The notes beneath the pieces were generated by a model. It ran no database searches. It saw only the letters and a program-made list of their open reading frames with translations, and had not been told where the DNA came from. DNA of 64,000 nucleotides from Loxodes magnus. Its lineage: Eukaryota > Ciliophora > Karyorelictea > Loxodida > Loxodidae. A program made the position numbers and the translations under genes. Below, one piece after another: positions 19,941-32,815 of the stretch (positions within the stretch are counted from its first letter, which is position 1; each line of letters opens with the position of its first letter). The stretch is taken from positions 27,873 through 91,872 of the forward strand of contig CAMPDV010002068.1 in assembly GCA_946699065.1 (NCBI GenBank). The letters are read 5' to 3'.

Positions 19941-20830
19941 AACATTACATAAGAAAACTAAAAAAGAGAAAATATACAGGACACTAATAAACTGACCAAA
20001 ATTTTTGAAATATAGTAAAATATATCAAAAAGTTTCATGGTCTCAAAATATTCTCATATTACTAAATTAATTAGAATCTATATAATTGGATGAAAATAAA
20101 GCCAGATTAAATTTAAGTTAACTTTAAATTTTATAAGGAAGCTCTCAAATTTAATTATTGTATCCATAATATAAGAATGAATCATATAATTATACAAATT
20201 ATAATTTTAATATTTTTATCTAGTTTATATGAATAAATTAAACTTATCTTAACATCTTATTATTTTAAGATGAAACAGAAATATAAATTTAGCACTCTCT
20301 TTAATTCTATTAGAATTAGATAAAAAATGTAGTTATATAACTCAAGCTATTTAGTTCAAAGGAATGAACTTTAAATTAATTAGATAACTATTAAAAATTA
20401 TTATTTCATTCAAATTTAAGAGATTTTTCTAATCAACTGGTTCTTATTAACTCGAAAAATATAAATATGCATCTAATAATTAATTTCTTACCTTCAATCA
20501 AATTATCATTATAAATGAGACAATCTTTAATTTATTAATCAACATCTAGCATATAAGAAATATCATTAAACTTGCTTTTATTTAATTTTTTGAATTTTTA
20601 AAAATAAAGATAATTAAATTCTATTAGACAAAGATATTAATTTCTTTATGTATGCAAAGTTAATTACTCTATCTTTATAAATATTTAATTTAATCATTTG
20701 ATAGGTTTGCTAACTTATTTACAAGAGTATCATTATTATTTAATTCAATATTAAATAGCTTTTATATTCTTTTTTCTTAGTTATATTTGCTTTTTATTTT
20801 TTCTTATATTTTATTCATAATTTTTAAATA
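19941..20830. other. AT-rich spacer between ORF1-like D and head element 2 (unit 1)
   Basis: No gene recognised. A short inverted repeat TCTAATAGAATT-type sequence (AATTCTATTAGAATT, 20,301-20,315) is present and conserved in the other units. Confidence 0.45.
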
Positions 20831-21124
20831 TGACCGTCAGATTAAAGTTGAGAGAACTAGGTAATCTGGTACAGTGTATACTGCATTGCCGATCATCTCA
20901 CATTAGATGCCTGATAAGAATGGAAAAATTCGGATAAGACACACCTAACTTACCTAAGAGTTATAACTAGAAGAATAAAAATGTGACTGAGGAGCTATTT
21001 ATTATATTTAATTCTTATTGGATATTATTTTAGAAGACTGGAACATTTAATAAAAAAAATGTTAATAAGAAGATTCCCCATTTAGAAAGCTGACGTGACT
21101 CATAGGATGACTAGATTAAGATAG
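20831..21124 (+). repeat. Head element 2, diverged copy of head element 1 (unit 1)
   Basis: Collinear with 16,300-16,620: shared blocks include GTGTATACTGCATTGC, TAGATGCC, GGATAAG, ACACCTAACTT and AGCTGACGTGACTCATAGGA (head 1: AGCTGACATGACTCATTGGA). The CAGT/ACTG stem is kept but the GNRA-looped stem is lost. It immediately precedes the RT relic of the next unit, as a 5' leader would. Confidence 0.6.
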
Positions 21125-21363
21125 TATAATTAATGAGAACAGTTATATTACATTAGCAGCTAATTCGTGGCAAATCTATTAATGCTGATGTTATGTAAAT
21201 TAATTAATTTTTTTATTAAAGAAACCTATTTTACCTCTTTTTTCTTATTTTCTTAATAATTTTTTTATTTTTATTTGACTAAGCCATTTCTTTCTCCTCC
21301 CTTAAATATTTAATATAATTACAGCTGATTAAAATTAAGAAATCTACTTATAGGAAAGAACTT

Positions 21364-24210
21364 TGTTTATAAGCAAAACTAATGAGAAAATAAAATTGCA
21401 TGCAGCAATTGATTGGTAAATTATATGGAATATGTATAATATAAAGATTAAAAAGATAAAAGAATAGCTATAAATAAGTAAGTTTATAAACTTTCATAAT
21501 ATATATGTAATTTATAAAGTTATTCTCTTTAGTTAAAATAGCTTATTAATCTTTTCTTTTCAATTCAAAGTTATCACTATACCAACCTGATAATTTCCTA
21601 CTCCTTTATTTTTACATGATGTTTCTCTATTTAATATTATATATTCTATCAGAAACTAAAAAGAAAACAGATATAAGATTAATTCAAGAAATTAGCAGGT
21701 TAAATGGGATTTAAAACATATAAATGAAGACTATTATAATACATGAAAGAAAATAGTATAGGAAGGAGTGGAGACCATATGTGGATACACAAGTCAATAA
21801 TAAAGAAAATAAAATTACTCTGAGGAAATAAAAAAGCTAAGAAGAGAATTTTAAAATTAAGCAAAAATAAGTTAAAAATCTTATAAGATAAGGAAAAAGG
21901 GACATTGCACTCAACATAAAAATGAAACAAGAAGCCAGAAGTAGATTAGAAAACAAGAAAGAAAAGATTAAAGAAACTAATTCAATAGCTGTCTGGGAAA
22001 GATTAATCAGGGAAATATGAATAATATTTGGAAAGGAATTTAAAAGTACACTAGACAAAAGAAGTTTACTACTTGAACATTGATAAACTAGGACCAGATA
22101 AATGCTAAATAGGAGTAATAAAAGCCGGAGGAGAGAATTTAATAAATATAACTCAAAATTAATTTAAAATATAATTTAATCGGGTAAAATACCTAAGCAG
22201 ATTAAAGAATCCTACATTATATTGCTACACAAAAAAGGAAACACAGATGACCCTATGAACCACAATTCAATATCACTTATAAATAACCTTTTTAAAATCA
22301 TAGATCTCTAACTATTCGAGTAATTAAATCCTTATTTGTAAAGATGAGATGATGAATTATAGTACGGATTTAAAGCAGGTAAATCATGCTCTCAATAAAC
22401 ATTCAATTTAAGAACAATACAAGAATGATTATATTATAACAATTATGAGACTATCATCATTTTTATTGATATCAAAAAGCATTTGATTCAGTAATCAGAT
22501 AAGATATATGAAAAATACTGAATGTGATCGAAGTACCTGAAGGAATAATAAGACTCCTAGCAGGCATATATAAAGAGGAGAGCAAAGATTAAGAATAAAG
22601 AACTAGTCTCTGAAGAATTTGAAACTTAAAAAGGAGTAAAATAAGGATGTGCCTGCTCCCCGAGATTATTCAATATAATAATAAATTATTTACTGAATGA
22701 ACTAAAGGAAAAAAGTTGGGATTACAATACAAATTGAAACGGAACATGGAACAGAAGTAAGATATGTAGGGAACAGAAGTAAGATAAGTAGATGCCCTAG
22801 CATATGCTGATGATATTGTAGCATTATTTCATCGAGATTAACTAGAAGATATGACTGATATACTATAATAATGATCATAGCGATATAATTTATAAATTGC
22901 GGACAAAACAAAATGAATGGTATGAAATGGTAATGCAAGACAAAATTAAGAGATAATCGCAATAAATGGAATATTAATAGAGAAAGTGAAGGAGTTTAAG
23001 TATTTGGGCCATTGAAATAAGAAAACATTTCATATTAAAAACACCTGGAATCAAGAATCTAAGAATACCAGAAAACCCAAGCATGAATATAAAGTAAATT
23101 AACAATTCAGAAAGGAATTATTCCATATAATGCATCTATAATAATAAAATCCTTTATAAATCAAATATTTGGTTATGGAAGCGATTGTATTTCATTCATA
23201 GAGGAAGTTATAGGAAACAATTCTTTAAATAAATTGTAGATCACGAAGCGTAGATCATTAAGAGCTGCAATAGATGTTCCTTTTCGCATAAAACGAAATC
23301 CTGGAGAATGAATTGCAATTCTTTAAACTACAATACTATATGTGATAATGTATGTTAATGTTCAATAGAAAATTGCTCCTAAACTAAGAATCAACATTAG
23401 ATGGATAATTATGTCAATTAGCAAAGAGGAATAACTATATATTTGAAAACTACACAAGGAAGGTTATGGAGATACTTCAGTTCAATGACAAAATAACAAT
23501 ACAGGATAACTGAAAAGGAACAAATGGAAAAATATTGATAAAAAAAATGATAAAATTCCATAATGATGCAAATTCCACTACACAAATGTAGATTATGATA
23601 ACCTGCTAAAAATATCGAAGTGAATGAATGAAAAAATTCATACAAGGAATGCTAAACTATCTAAGATTCAACAAACAAAGAAAACATGAAATATGGTACT
23701 TGTTTAGGATAATGGCCAAATTGTAATGGAGCAGCATAAACGATGAAAGAACTAAATCTAATGGAGAGTGAAGCATGTTAGTTCTTTAATTATAGAATGG
23801 AAGATGAGATCATATAATAGAAGATTGCAAATAATGCAAAGAGAAAATAGAATAGTTAATAGAAAATCTCGCGAACGTAAATATCAGTAATAACTAATAA
23901 AAATAAGCCTTCCTTAACCTCAGATTGAAAAAATAGTGTGAGGAAATTACAAATTCGAAATTTTGATACGAGTCCTATAAGCAATAAAAAGAAAAGAAAT
24001 AGGTTGTCACATTAAAAATTTTCTGAAAGATATATTAGAGAAAAGAAAACGAGGCTATATTTAAAAATTTTATCTTATTAGAAAACAATTGGTAAAAACT
24101 ACAGAACATGATCCAACTAGCATACTTGAATTTATAATAGTTTATCATGAGGACGAAAATAAAAACTTGATTTAACAGCTTTATAAAAATTAAAAAAAGA
24201 AATGTGGAAA
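21364..24210 (+). pseudogene. LINE reverse transcriptase relic, unit 2 copy
   Basis: Same motif series as unit 1, with YADD at 22,803-22,814 and GVKQGC around 22,633-22,650 (Gln again TAA). It shares the missing base after FIDIKK, the extra base in GAGGAGAGC and the 22-bp duplication before YADD. Private changes include one A fewer in the run before the GTTGGG motif (near 22,714), which moves the frame again, and ATACGG changed to ATACTG in the DSV region. It is not translatable as one frame. Confidence 0.85.
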
Positions 24211-24266
24211 GAAACTTGCGATGCGCTAAGAAAAGACTAACAGATATTTTTACTATCTAAAGACAA

Positions 24267-24915
24267 ATGAAAGAGTTAGAAAAGTAACAGATAGAGAATA
24301 GAATTCTACTTTTAAAAAAAAACCTAATGATTGAGATTGACTCTAACTATTCAGATCAGGATATAATGAATCTATTGGAAGAAGAATTAGAATAATGGAA
24401 GAAAATGAGCAGATTCTGGTCAGATAAGATAATTTCCAAGAATATTCTTACTTTTGATTCTCTCTTAATTTGTGGTCAACCTATCAATAGTGAAACCACG
24501 TAAATTAATTAATTCATATATTAAAAAATATCACCTAAGAAATAGCAGGCTTTTCCAACAAAACCTAATAATTAGCCAGACCTTACTAATGACTCCACTT
24601 CTTACAATTGGATAAGAAGCTAACAAAAGAAGTTTAAGACCTTAAATAAATAGCCTAATCTTTTAAGCTAGTAATTAATAAACTGATAAATGAATAGAGA
24701 CCTAAGCAAAAATTAAAATAATAAACATTTCTAAAGAGATAGAATGATAGGTTACTTAAATCGAAAGGAATTTTAGATAAAAATTTGACCAGAGGATTAT
24801 TTAACTGGAGCAAATCAAACTTAACTAACAATCTGATTCAGAATCAAGAAGATAAAAAGAATTCTTCCTTTAACTTCTGCTATTAGAAAATAGAAAAAAA
24901 GATATTGATACTGAT
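24267..24915 (+). pseudogene. ORF1-like coiled-coil pieces (A0), unit 2 copy
   Basis: Near-identical to unit 1, starting at ATG 24,267. Differences are single substitutions, for example ATTAGCC for ATTAACC near 24,573. Both coiled-coil stretches and the frame change between them are kept, so the break predates the amplification. Confidence 0.5.
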
Positions 24916-24921
24916 AAAAAA

Positions 24922-25860
24922 ATGGTGGAAAGTTTCTAGAAAGGATTCTATACCTCCTCTTCTAAGCCAAAAAGGAGGGAGGAAGCAGGAAACCACTTCT
25001 TGGCAATCGTCTTCTTCACAAATTTAGCCTTTTCTTAATATTAACAACCTTAAAAATCTGGAATTTAACAAGAGTAACAGAAGAAGGTTCAAAAAGCAAG
25101 CATACTGAAACACCGACTTCACTAGAGGACCCCAGAAAGCAGGCAAAGTCTGCTTTACACCAGGAGGTGTCGGAATTTAATCCTTCTGGTAGATGAGCAA
25201 GGAAAAGCTCATCCAAGTTGAAATAAACCTTCAGGAAGAGGTCAAGAGACTAAAGAAGGACAACGATAAGCTAATGGAGAATCTGACCAAGCAAGAGAAA
25301 TCTAATCAAGATTTATGTCCTAAGAAAGGAAATTAAGTGCATTTTGGAACATATCACAGAGTCAGAACTGATAATCTTAAAATTAGCAAGAGAAACAGAC
25401 GGAGTTGGGAAACAAGCTTGGAGAAATAGAAGAGAAATTTCAACAGCAAATGAAACTTAATGAGCAAAGAGGTGATCTTATGCTGATAGAGGTAATTGAC
25501 AGGAAGAAGAAGGTTAAGCCAATCAAATTAGTTAAAAGGTGCTTCTATTGTAATTCAGAGAAATATCTATGAAGAAGATGTGAGTAATTCCTAAATTTAA
25601 GAACCAGTATTGGAGAAAATAAAGGAAATAGCAAGCGTAGCAAAAGAAAAAGAGATAACTATAACAAAGTAAAATTAGAGAGAGACTATTCATGAACTAG
25701 CTTGTAATATTTATAGAAAAAAACCTTTGCTGAACGGAAGCATAGTTAGAGACAACAAGAACAAGTAGGTGGGAGAGGAGTAGAGACTTATAAACTTTTT
25801 TTTAATCTCGGAGCAATCTGGAACCGGCATGAAGAGGTGAAAATCCTCGAAAATTGCCAA
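24922..25860 (+). pseudogene. ORF1-like protein A, unit 2 copy
   Basis: Start ATG 24,922; knuckle at 25,540-25,581 with the same His-to-Tyr change. It lacks the 11-bp insertion of unit 1, so the EHITESE segment and the knuckle are in different frames. One Pro codon region (GATCCAATG) is changed to GATCTTATG. Confidence 0.65.
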
Positions 25861-25923
25861 ACTTAACTATTTTATTAATAATAATAAGATATTGATATTG
25901 TAAAAATATGGATATAAGGAAAA

Positions 25924-26285
25924 CAAATGTTATAGGTTTAAGGGAAAATAATATTAAGAAACGGAAAGGAGAATTTAAAGCCTATTTAAGATTTATTGCA
26001 CACTAAACGGAAATATGTATTAGAACAAAAATTTTAACCTTACTTAGAAGCTCCAAAGATTACTGATGCACTGAGATGATTCGAGACATGAATGATAGGA
26101 TTTGTTTTGCAAACATTAGCAAGAAGAGAAAAAGCAATTTATAATGATTTACGACCTGGAAAAGTCAGATGAATACGATATAAAAGATTTCTGATAAGAA
26201 AAGAATTCTACAAAATCTAATATGTGGTTAACCAAATAAAGGTGACACCACAATAACAAAATAAGTTATGCTATGTAAAAAAATG
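25924..26285 (+). pseudogene. Possible ORF2 start after A, unit 2 copy
   Basis: Same NVIGLREN segment and downstream LICGQPNKGDT as in unit 1. The main private change I see is TTTTGCAAAC for TTTTCCAAAC near 26,107. Confidence 0.3.
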
Positions 26286-26506
26286 AAAATAAGTAATGAA
26301 AATCTTAATTATATTATGGAATAATAAAAACTATAAATTGAAACAATAATAAATAATCAGTATTTCTTGTACTTTGAAAATATGGAAATAAGAGAAAACA
26401 CGAAAAGGTGATTTAAGAAAGGTTTATATAATATGGGCAATGTAAAGAAAAATGAATTTTAATATTAAAAAAGAAAATTGATAAATAAATAAATAAATTT
26501 GATTAC

Positions 26507-26540
26507 AGAGTGCGTAGCACTCTCGTTGGTGCGCAGCTCT
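26507..26540. repeat. 34-base hairpin motif, copy a (unit 2)
   Basis: Identical to 5,394-5,427, with the AGAGTGC/GCACTCT stem intact. Confidence 0.75.
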
Positions 26541-26551
26541 TTAAAAAATTT

Positions 26552-26665
26552 TTCATACTGACAAGAATGTTTGTTACTGATAAAATTATCAGATACTGGT
26601 AGACCTTGTTCAATACTGGTATAATTATTCAGTACTGATAAAAATGTTCAATGCTGATATAATTT
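26552..26665. repeat. 19-bp direct repeats, six copies (unit 2)
   Basis: Same six copies as in unit 1, without length change. Confidence 0.75.
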
Positions 26666-26697
26666 TAGAATACTCGTAATCTTTAATATTTGTTGGA

Positions 26698-26980
26698 GGT
26701 CCAAGGACATGGCAGGATTGTGTCTCATTGCATCACCAAAGCAGAGGACGATATGTGTCAATTATGGGTACTTAAATTCCCCACCTCTGATGAAGCTCGC
26801 AATATTATTTCTTTTTCGTTCCAGAATTAAATCTAAACTAAGCCAATGCCGAAGGTCTAAGAATCTTATGTCTCGAGGCCAAACCAAAGCAGAGGAAGAC
26901 ATAAATTCGATTATGGGTACTTAACTTCCCCAACCTCTGATGAAGATGACCTTGTTGCTCACCTTCGAACAATGAACAAA
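26698..26980. repeat. GC-richer block with internal duplication (unit 2)
   Basis: As unit 1, with the two sub-copies kept. AATTCTCTTCCTCTG of unit 1 reads AATTCCCCACCTCTG here, which makes the two sub-copies more alike. Confidence 0.55.
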
Positions 26981-27587
26981 GCAATATTAAAAAATTATAT
27001 ATGATGATAAATCAGTTATTTAATCAAAAATTTACAATATAAATAAAGAAAATAAACAATATATAAATAAAGCTAATATAAATTAAGAAGAAAAATAAAA
27101 ATATTGTTAACATTAATTTTCTAAATTATATTTATGTATTATTAAATGAAAGATAAAATTACATTTTCCTAAAGGTATTTTATTTTATTTTACTTGCTTT
27201 GTTAAGTTTACTCCTTCATAAAGTATGTGAGTTTAATTTGTATAATTTAAATAAAAAATTAATAAAAATTATCTTACATATGTAAATATAGAAAACCAGT
27301 TTTGATATAAAATAAACTTCAAGCATTTATTAAATAAATATAATTGTATATTTGATTTTTATATTAATATAATAAAATTTAAAGTTACAAAAATATATTT
27401 TCCAAAGTAAAATTATAATAAAAAATCAATCTTTTATTATTTATTCGTTCCTTCACTATTTAAATAAAAAGATTTACTATACCATTATATTTATTTTTAG
27501 CAGTATTTTTATAAATAAATAAGTTTTCGACTATAGCTCAGTAAATTATCCAAATGATACAATTGGGCTAAACAGAAAAAAGAGATA

Positions 27588-27635
27588 TATATGTATATAT
27601 ATATGCTAATATATTATTTATATAGTATTTATATG
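27588..27635. repeat. TA run plus 11-bp minisatellite, shortest allele (unit 2)
   Basis: About two copies of the 11-bp repeat, one altered to TATAGTATTTA. Same flanks as in the other units. Confidence 0.85.
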
Positions 27636-28381
27636 TCATACTGTAAGTTATTATAAATTTAAAAAATTCGAATTCCATTTTCTCATTTCAGTCTTAACTT
27701 AAACTCGAAAAGTGGTCCTTATAAATAAAAGGACAAATCTCCTTTAGGAATATTTTTAGCTTCATATACCCTAAGAGTATAACCATTCTAAGAAACCTAA
27801 GATTAAAATTAATTTTGTTTTCCACATCATAAACTTCCACTCTAAAGATCGATTTCTAAAACATAAAACTATTCAGCTTCAATTTCTACTTTGGATTTTC
27901 CTCAAAAAAGTTATTAATAATATTTCTTATTAAAAACATTAACACTTGAATTTTAGTTATTTTTTCAAATGACATCTTAATTTTAATAAGTTGCTTGATT
28001 TCCTTTTATTATTCTAATAGTTGATATATAAGCCATTTATTATTAAGAAACCGAAGGATAAATAGATAATCCATAAAATTAGCAATCTTTATTCATTTTA
28101 AAACATAAATATCCTTTCTTTCCTCCTACCTCTCAAAATATATTATCATCAACACTTTTATTTAAAAACAAAATAATAATATTTGATGGAAATATTCTAT
28201 TTTACTTTTGTTCAATATCTAAAAGTATTTTATTTTGTTCTGCCTCTTCTGATTCTCAAATACTCAATAAATAAAGTTAAATTAAAGACAATAAATTTTC
28301 TTAGTGATAATCTAAATCATTTTATCTCTCTATTAAATCTTATTTTAAAACTAAAAGATCTAAAATTTCTAAGTCATCTAA

Positions 28382-28763
28382 GTTATGTTTATAATAATAC
28401 TCTTCTACTGTTAAAACTTATTCTTTTTCATTTTCTTTTTATTAAATTTCTTATTTTTAAATTTCTTATTTTTATTAGTAGACTATCATTTTATTATTGC
28501 CACCTACATTTATAAAAACTCTAAATAAGTTATTCATTTTATTGTCAGAAAACTCTTTTTATATTTTATTTTCTTCTTTCATTATTTTAGTTTCTTTATA
28601 TGAGGCATGAAGAATTTGCTTATACTAAGTTCAGAATTAAAAGATTTCCTTTTAGTTATAACTTTAAGTAAGTTTTGATTTAAGAAAGTTAATTTTTTAT
28701 AGAGTTAAGTAATGGTAGTTTTAATATTATTGTAGTTGTTCTGTTTATTATTTAGATTTAAGT
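28382..28763. repeat. Inverted repeat, left arm (unit 2)
   Basis: Same arm as 7,285-7,664, but already nearer the right arm at CATTTTATTGTCAGAAAACTC (unit 1: CATTTGAATGTCAGAAAATTC) and in TATGAGGCATGAAGAAT. Confidence 0.75.
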
Positions 28764-29569
28764 GTTATACTCTACTATTTTAGTTAGTTTATTTAAAGAT
28801 TTAGTTTTTATTAGATTTCTTAAATTTATTGAATCACTTTAGTTTTGTTTGTATTTCATAGTTACATCTAATCTATAGAGTTTTATAAGTTGAGAGAGAG
28901 TTGTTTAAAGTTGTATTATAATAGATTTTATTGTTCTTAGTTTCTTTATTTTTGATATAACTGTTCTAAAATACTTTAATCATTATTTAACTAGATGACA
29001 GGAGTAAGAGACATTTTATAATCGAAGGGACACATAAACTATTAAACAAAGAAGTAATTTTAGCAACAGTTAAGGCAGATAGTTTTTCCACAGTCTAAGA
29101 GTTTAGGAAGATTATCGGTTAGATTATAAGATTTAGAGCAAAGAGAGCAATGGAATGGAAGACTTAGTTAAGTTTTTTCCATTTTATAATTTATCAGTTT
29201 AAAACAGTTAAAATGATGATTTGATAATTAAAATAAAAGTATTAAAAATATTTAATAATTAGATGTATTTAAGTTAATAAAAAATTTTTAAACTTAGAAA
29301 TAAATTTATTGGATATGAATAGTTAAATATTTAATACTTAATAATGTTTATATTCTTTTTATTTTCACTGAATTATTAAACAGTTAAATAATTTTTTTAT
29401 TTTAAGGTTATTATTAATAAAGATATTTTATAAAAAGTGAATAAGACAAATATTATCGCGAATTTTTATTTATTTTCTTTTTATAATTTATTAACAAAAA
29501 AATTATTTAAAATTATTTCCTTTTAAATATTTTAAAACTGGTAATTTTTCAGAGATTGAGATTTTTAAA

Positions 29570-30416
29570 TTTGCTTTTTATATTATAATATTCTTACTAA
29601 AACTCCTCATTTTCTAATTTATTTCTCTCTGTGATCTATCATCTTTTTTGCCATTCTTTATTTCTTGTTAATTGGTTCCAAATTTTATTGCATTTTTAGT
29701 ATATCCTTCCTTGAAAAAATTCAGTATATTTTCCTAAATTAATATATTCTCTTTCTTTCTCTTTAGTATCTATTTTTTTAATATGCTTTTTTTTCTTTTC
29801 TAGATAAATTAGCACAATCACTTAAGGTATTTTTCCCGTCTATATAAATTTTATTTCTTCAAAATTAGTTTAGCATGTTTCTCCAATCATATAAAAACGG
29901 AATTTTTTTATAAATCCATTTTATCTCAAATTTGCAAGTTGATTTTGCGTTCTTAGTTCCTTTGATGTTGAATTTTGATTATTTTCTTCAATATTTTCAA
30001 CCAGTCCTATCTACTTCTATTCTAGTTTTAGTTTGACTGATATCATCTTGAGATATATTTCAAAATATGTTTAGTTCTCTTTCTAAGATCGTACGTCTTG
30101 ATTCTATGTCTCTACTATTTCAAGTTTTTCAAATAAGCTACTTATTATGCTTCTTTAGCTTCTTGATCTCTTCCTAAAGGTCCAACATCATTTAATCAGA
30201 TAGCCATAGCTTACTTGTTACTCAGTAGATAAATCCGAGATTTTCGAGTTAAAGAAATTTTTGACCTATTTCTTAGTTTTCTCATCAGAGGTGAGAGTTT
30301 AAATTTAAAAAGCACCACTTTTAATGGATTTTCCTTTTTCCTTGAAATTCTAGAATTATAATTACTTCTACTTATTGGGAGCAAGAAACTTTTCTAATTC
30401 TTTGCATCTTTTCCAT
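29570..30416 (-). pseudogene. ORF1-like protein E, unit 2 copy
   Basis: Start at 30,416-30,414. Same two-frame structure as in unit 1. Private changes include an extra base giving TTAGCACAATC near 29,812, also present in unit 3 but not in unit 1. Confidence 0.6.
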
Positions 30417-30733
30417 TTTTAATTTTATATAGTGAAATAATAAATTTAATCTATCTTTATCTTATTTGTTATGATCATAAATATTAAAATTTTAGTTATT
30501 ATTATATCATTATATTTTATCGTTATCTTTAGAGAATTCGCAATCAATCAAATTCTTTATTGAGAATACTGTATACATTTTTATTAAATGTTCTTAAACG
30601 GGTAATTAAAGCCTGTTTGAAAAAGCTTTATCAATTTAATATGTAGATCAACCATTTTCTTGAATTATTCAACTAGTTATAAGTTTTAGTTTTAATTTAA
30701 ACTCATTTTCACTAATATAAGATCTCAGATCAT

Positions 30734-30766
30734 AGAGTATGTAGCACCTCAATGATTTGCAGCTCT
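30734..30766. repeat. 34-base hairpin motif, copy b (unit 2)
   Basis: Identical to 9,636-9,668. Confidence 0.7.
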
Positions 30767-31222
30767 TTTGATAAAGTTTTTTAAGGTTTATAAAGTTGAA
30801 ATCTTTCCATGTACTATCATTCTCTTAAAGTCTTGTCTTTTATAGAGCGGTAATCGGATTGCTTCTCTAAGAGACTTTAGTAATTGTCATCTTTCATCAA
30901 AGCACGTTATATTTGATGCCTCCAGTTCTGTCTCTTTTAGCTCCTGTCAAGATTCTTGATCGGTTTTTCGTCTATAGGATAATTTGTGACACCAGAAGTT
31001 AGTAAATCTCAGTTGGAGGAGTGATCCTGCATATTTAAATTATAAGTAAAATGAAGTGAAATAATAAATTGATGAACTATTAAATAATAATTTAAAAATA
31101 AATCTACACTTAAAATAAATTAAACTACTTTCCTTAATAACTAACTTTCATTTATATCATTTTAATTATTTCTTGCTCTAAATCTTATAGTCTAATTGAC
31201 AATCCTCCTAAAAAATATATCC

Positions 31223-31574
31223 CTTAAATCTAAATAATAAACAGAACAACTACAATAATATTAAAACTACCATTACTTAACTCTATAAAAAATTAACTTT
31301 CTTAAATCATAATTTACTTAAAGTTATAACTAACATGCAATATTTTAAATTTTAACTTAGTATAAGCTAATTCTTCATATCTCATATAAAGAAACTAAAA
31401 TAATGAAAGAAGAAAATAAAATATAAAAAGAGTTTTCTGACAATAAAATGAATAACTTATTTAGAGTTTTTATAAATGTAGGTGGCAATAGTAAAATGAT
31501 AGTCTACTAATAAAAATAAGAAAATGAAAAAGAATAAGTTTTAACAATAGAAGAGTATTATTATAAACATAATT
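31223..31574. repeat. Inverted repeat, right arm (unit 2)
   Basis: Essentially identical to 10,125-10,476; this arm is more stable between units than the left arm. Confidence 0.75.
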
Positions 31575-32125
31575 AAGAAGATTTGGAAATTTTATAAAAT
31601 TTAGCTTAATATTAATCATATTTTTTACTTATGATAATAGAATAATTTATTTAGCATATATGTAAATTTATCATAGAGAATTTAAACATTAATCATTATA
31701 AAAAAGAATTAAAAATATTAAACTTTAAATGAAATGATAGAGAAAAAACTGAAAGTTACTTACTCATCCTTAAAAAATAATCTAAAATTTTGCTTAAAAA
31801 TTTAAAAACCTAATAGCAGATTAAACTATTTTAATTACTTTAAGAAAATACCACGAACTTTTTATATTTAAAAAAATAATATAAAGTATAATAAAACATC
31901 TTATACTCTTTCTTATGTAATTACCAAATCTGTTCTCAAATATTAACTTTTTTGAGAAATCAGAAAAATTTTTTCATTTAGAATGCACTTTACTTATCAT
32001 AAAAATTATAAGATTTTATACTTACACACTTCTCTAGTTATAAATAAACATTCGCTTAATTGATCATAATTAAATTAAATTAATAAGTAAACATCATTTT
32101 AATTAATTTCAACTATAAAATTTAT

Positions 32126-32400
32126 TGGAAACTCCTTTCCGATTGCACAACCCGACGCTCTCTTTTTATGGAATAACAGGGATATCCTGTTGTTCTCCAG
32201 GCACAGCTGCTAGGGAGATCCATCGCTATGAGCAGCCAGACTTCAAGCCCCTACCAAGAGCGGAGACAGCGTTCCCATCAGAAAATGACTCTGACCAGGG
32301 ACTTTCTCAGCGACAGGAAAGGAACTTGTTCCTAGCCATAAAACCAGAAAGTATGATTCAGAAGGTCAATCTCAGCTCCCACCATCTTTTCAATTATTTC
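32126..32400 (+). other. GC-rich module, tandem copy 1 (unit 2), with 10-bp deletion
   Basis: Left flank like copy 1 of unit 1, but the body carries the MIQKV variant of copy 3, so it looks like a recombinant. GAGCGGAGACAGCG lacks ATAATCTCAA (10 bp), breaking the frame; the 109-codon frame starting at 32,125 is an artefact of that shift. Confidence 0.5.
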
Positions 32401-32559
32401 ATTTTATCCAAGTTAAATTTTTTTTTATCTATTACGTCATTCATAATCATATGAAAAGGAATCTAAAAATAATTTTTAAAATATTTTTTATTTTGATTTA
32501 ATTTAATTTAATTTAATTTATTTTTAAACTTAAAGAATTTTGGACTGCAACTTCTTGTG

Positions 32560-32815
32560 TTTAACGACCCCAACACTCCCTTCATGGGATAAAGGGGATA
32601 TCCTGTTGCTTTCGAAAAGCAGCTGCTAGGGAGATCCATCGCTATGAGCAGCCAGACTTCAAGCCCCTACCAAGAGCGGATAATCTCAAAGACAGCGTTC
32701 CCTTCAGAAAATGACTCTGACCAGGGACTTTCTCAGCGACAGGAAAGGAACTTGTTCCTAGTCATAAAACCAGAAAGTTTAGTCACGAAGGTCAATCTCA
32801 GCTCCCACCATCTTT
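32560..32815 (+). other. GC-rich module, tandem copy 2 (unit 2, last)
   Basis: Frame from ATG 32,644 intact through VTKVNLSSHHLFN. The upstream part is altered (GTTGCTTTCGAAAAGCAGCTG replaces the usual CTCCAGGCACAGCTG). It has the right flank typical of the last module. Confidence 0.5.

Larger units (their letters stand above)
1..21124. repeat. Tandem composite unit 1 (~21.1 kb)
   Basis: The first bases of the window recur at 21,125, 41,781 and 63,412, so this is the first of three complete direct repeats. Order, strand and spacing of all sub-elements are the same in each. This unit carries three tandem GC-rich modules (11,031-12,170) and a short 11-bp minisatellite (about three copies). The true ends of the unit are unknown, because the window starts inside the array. 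Confidence 0.97.

Noticed and set aside
3882-25216. Long frames with no stops in the reassigned code across AT-rich spacers
   Set aside because: With TAA, TAG and often TGA as sense, nearly any stretch is open; without motifs or paralogue support these are not called.
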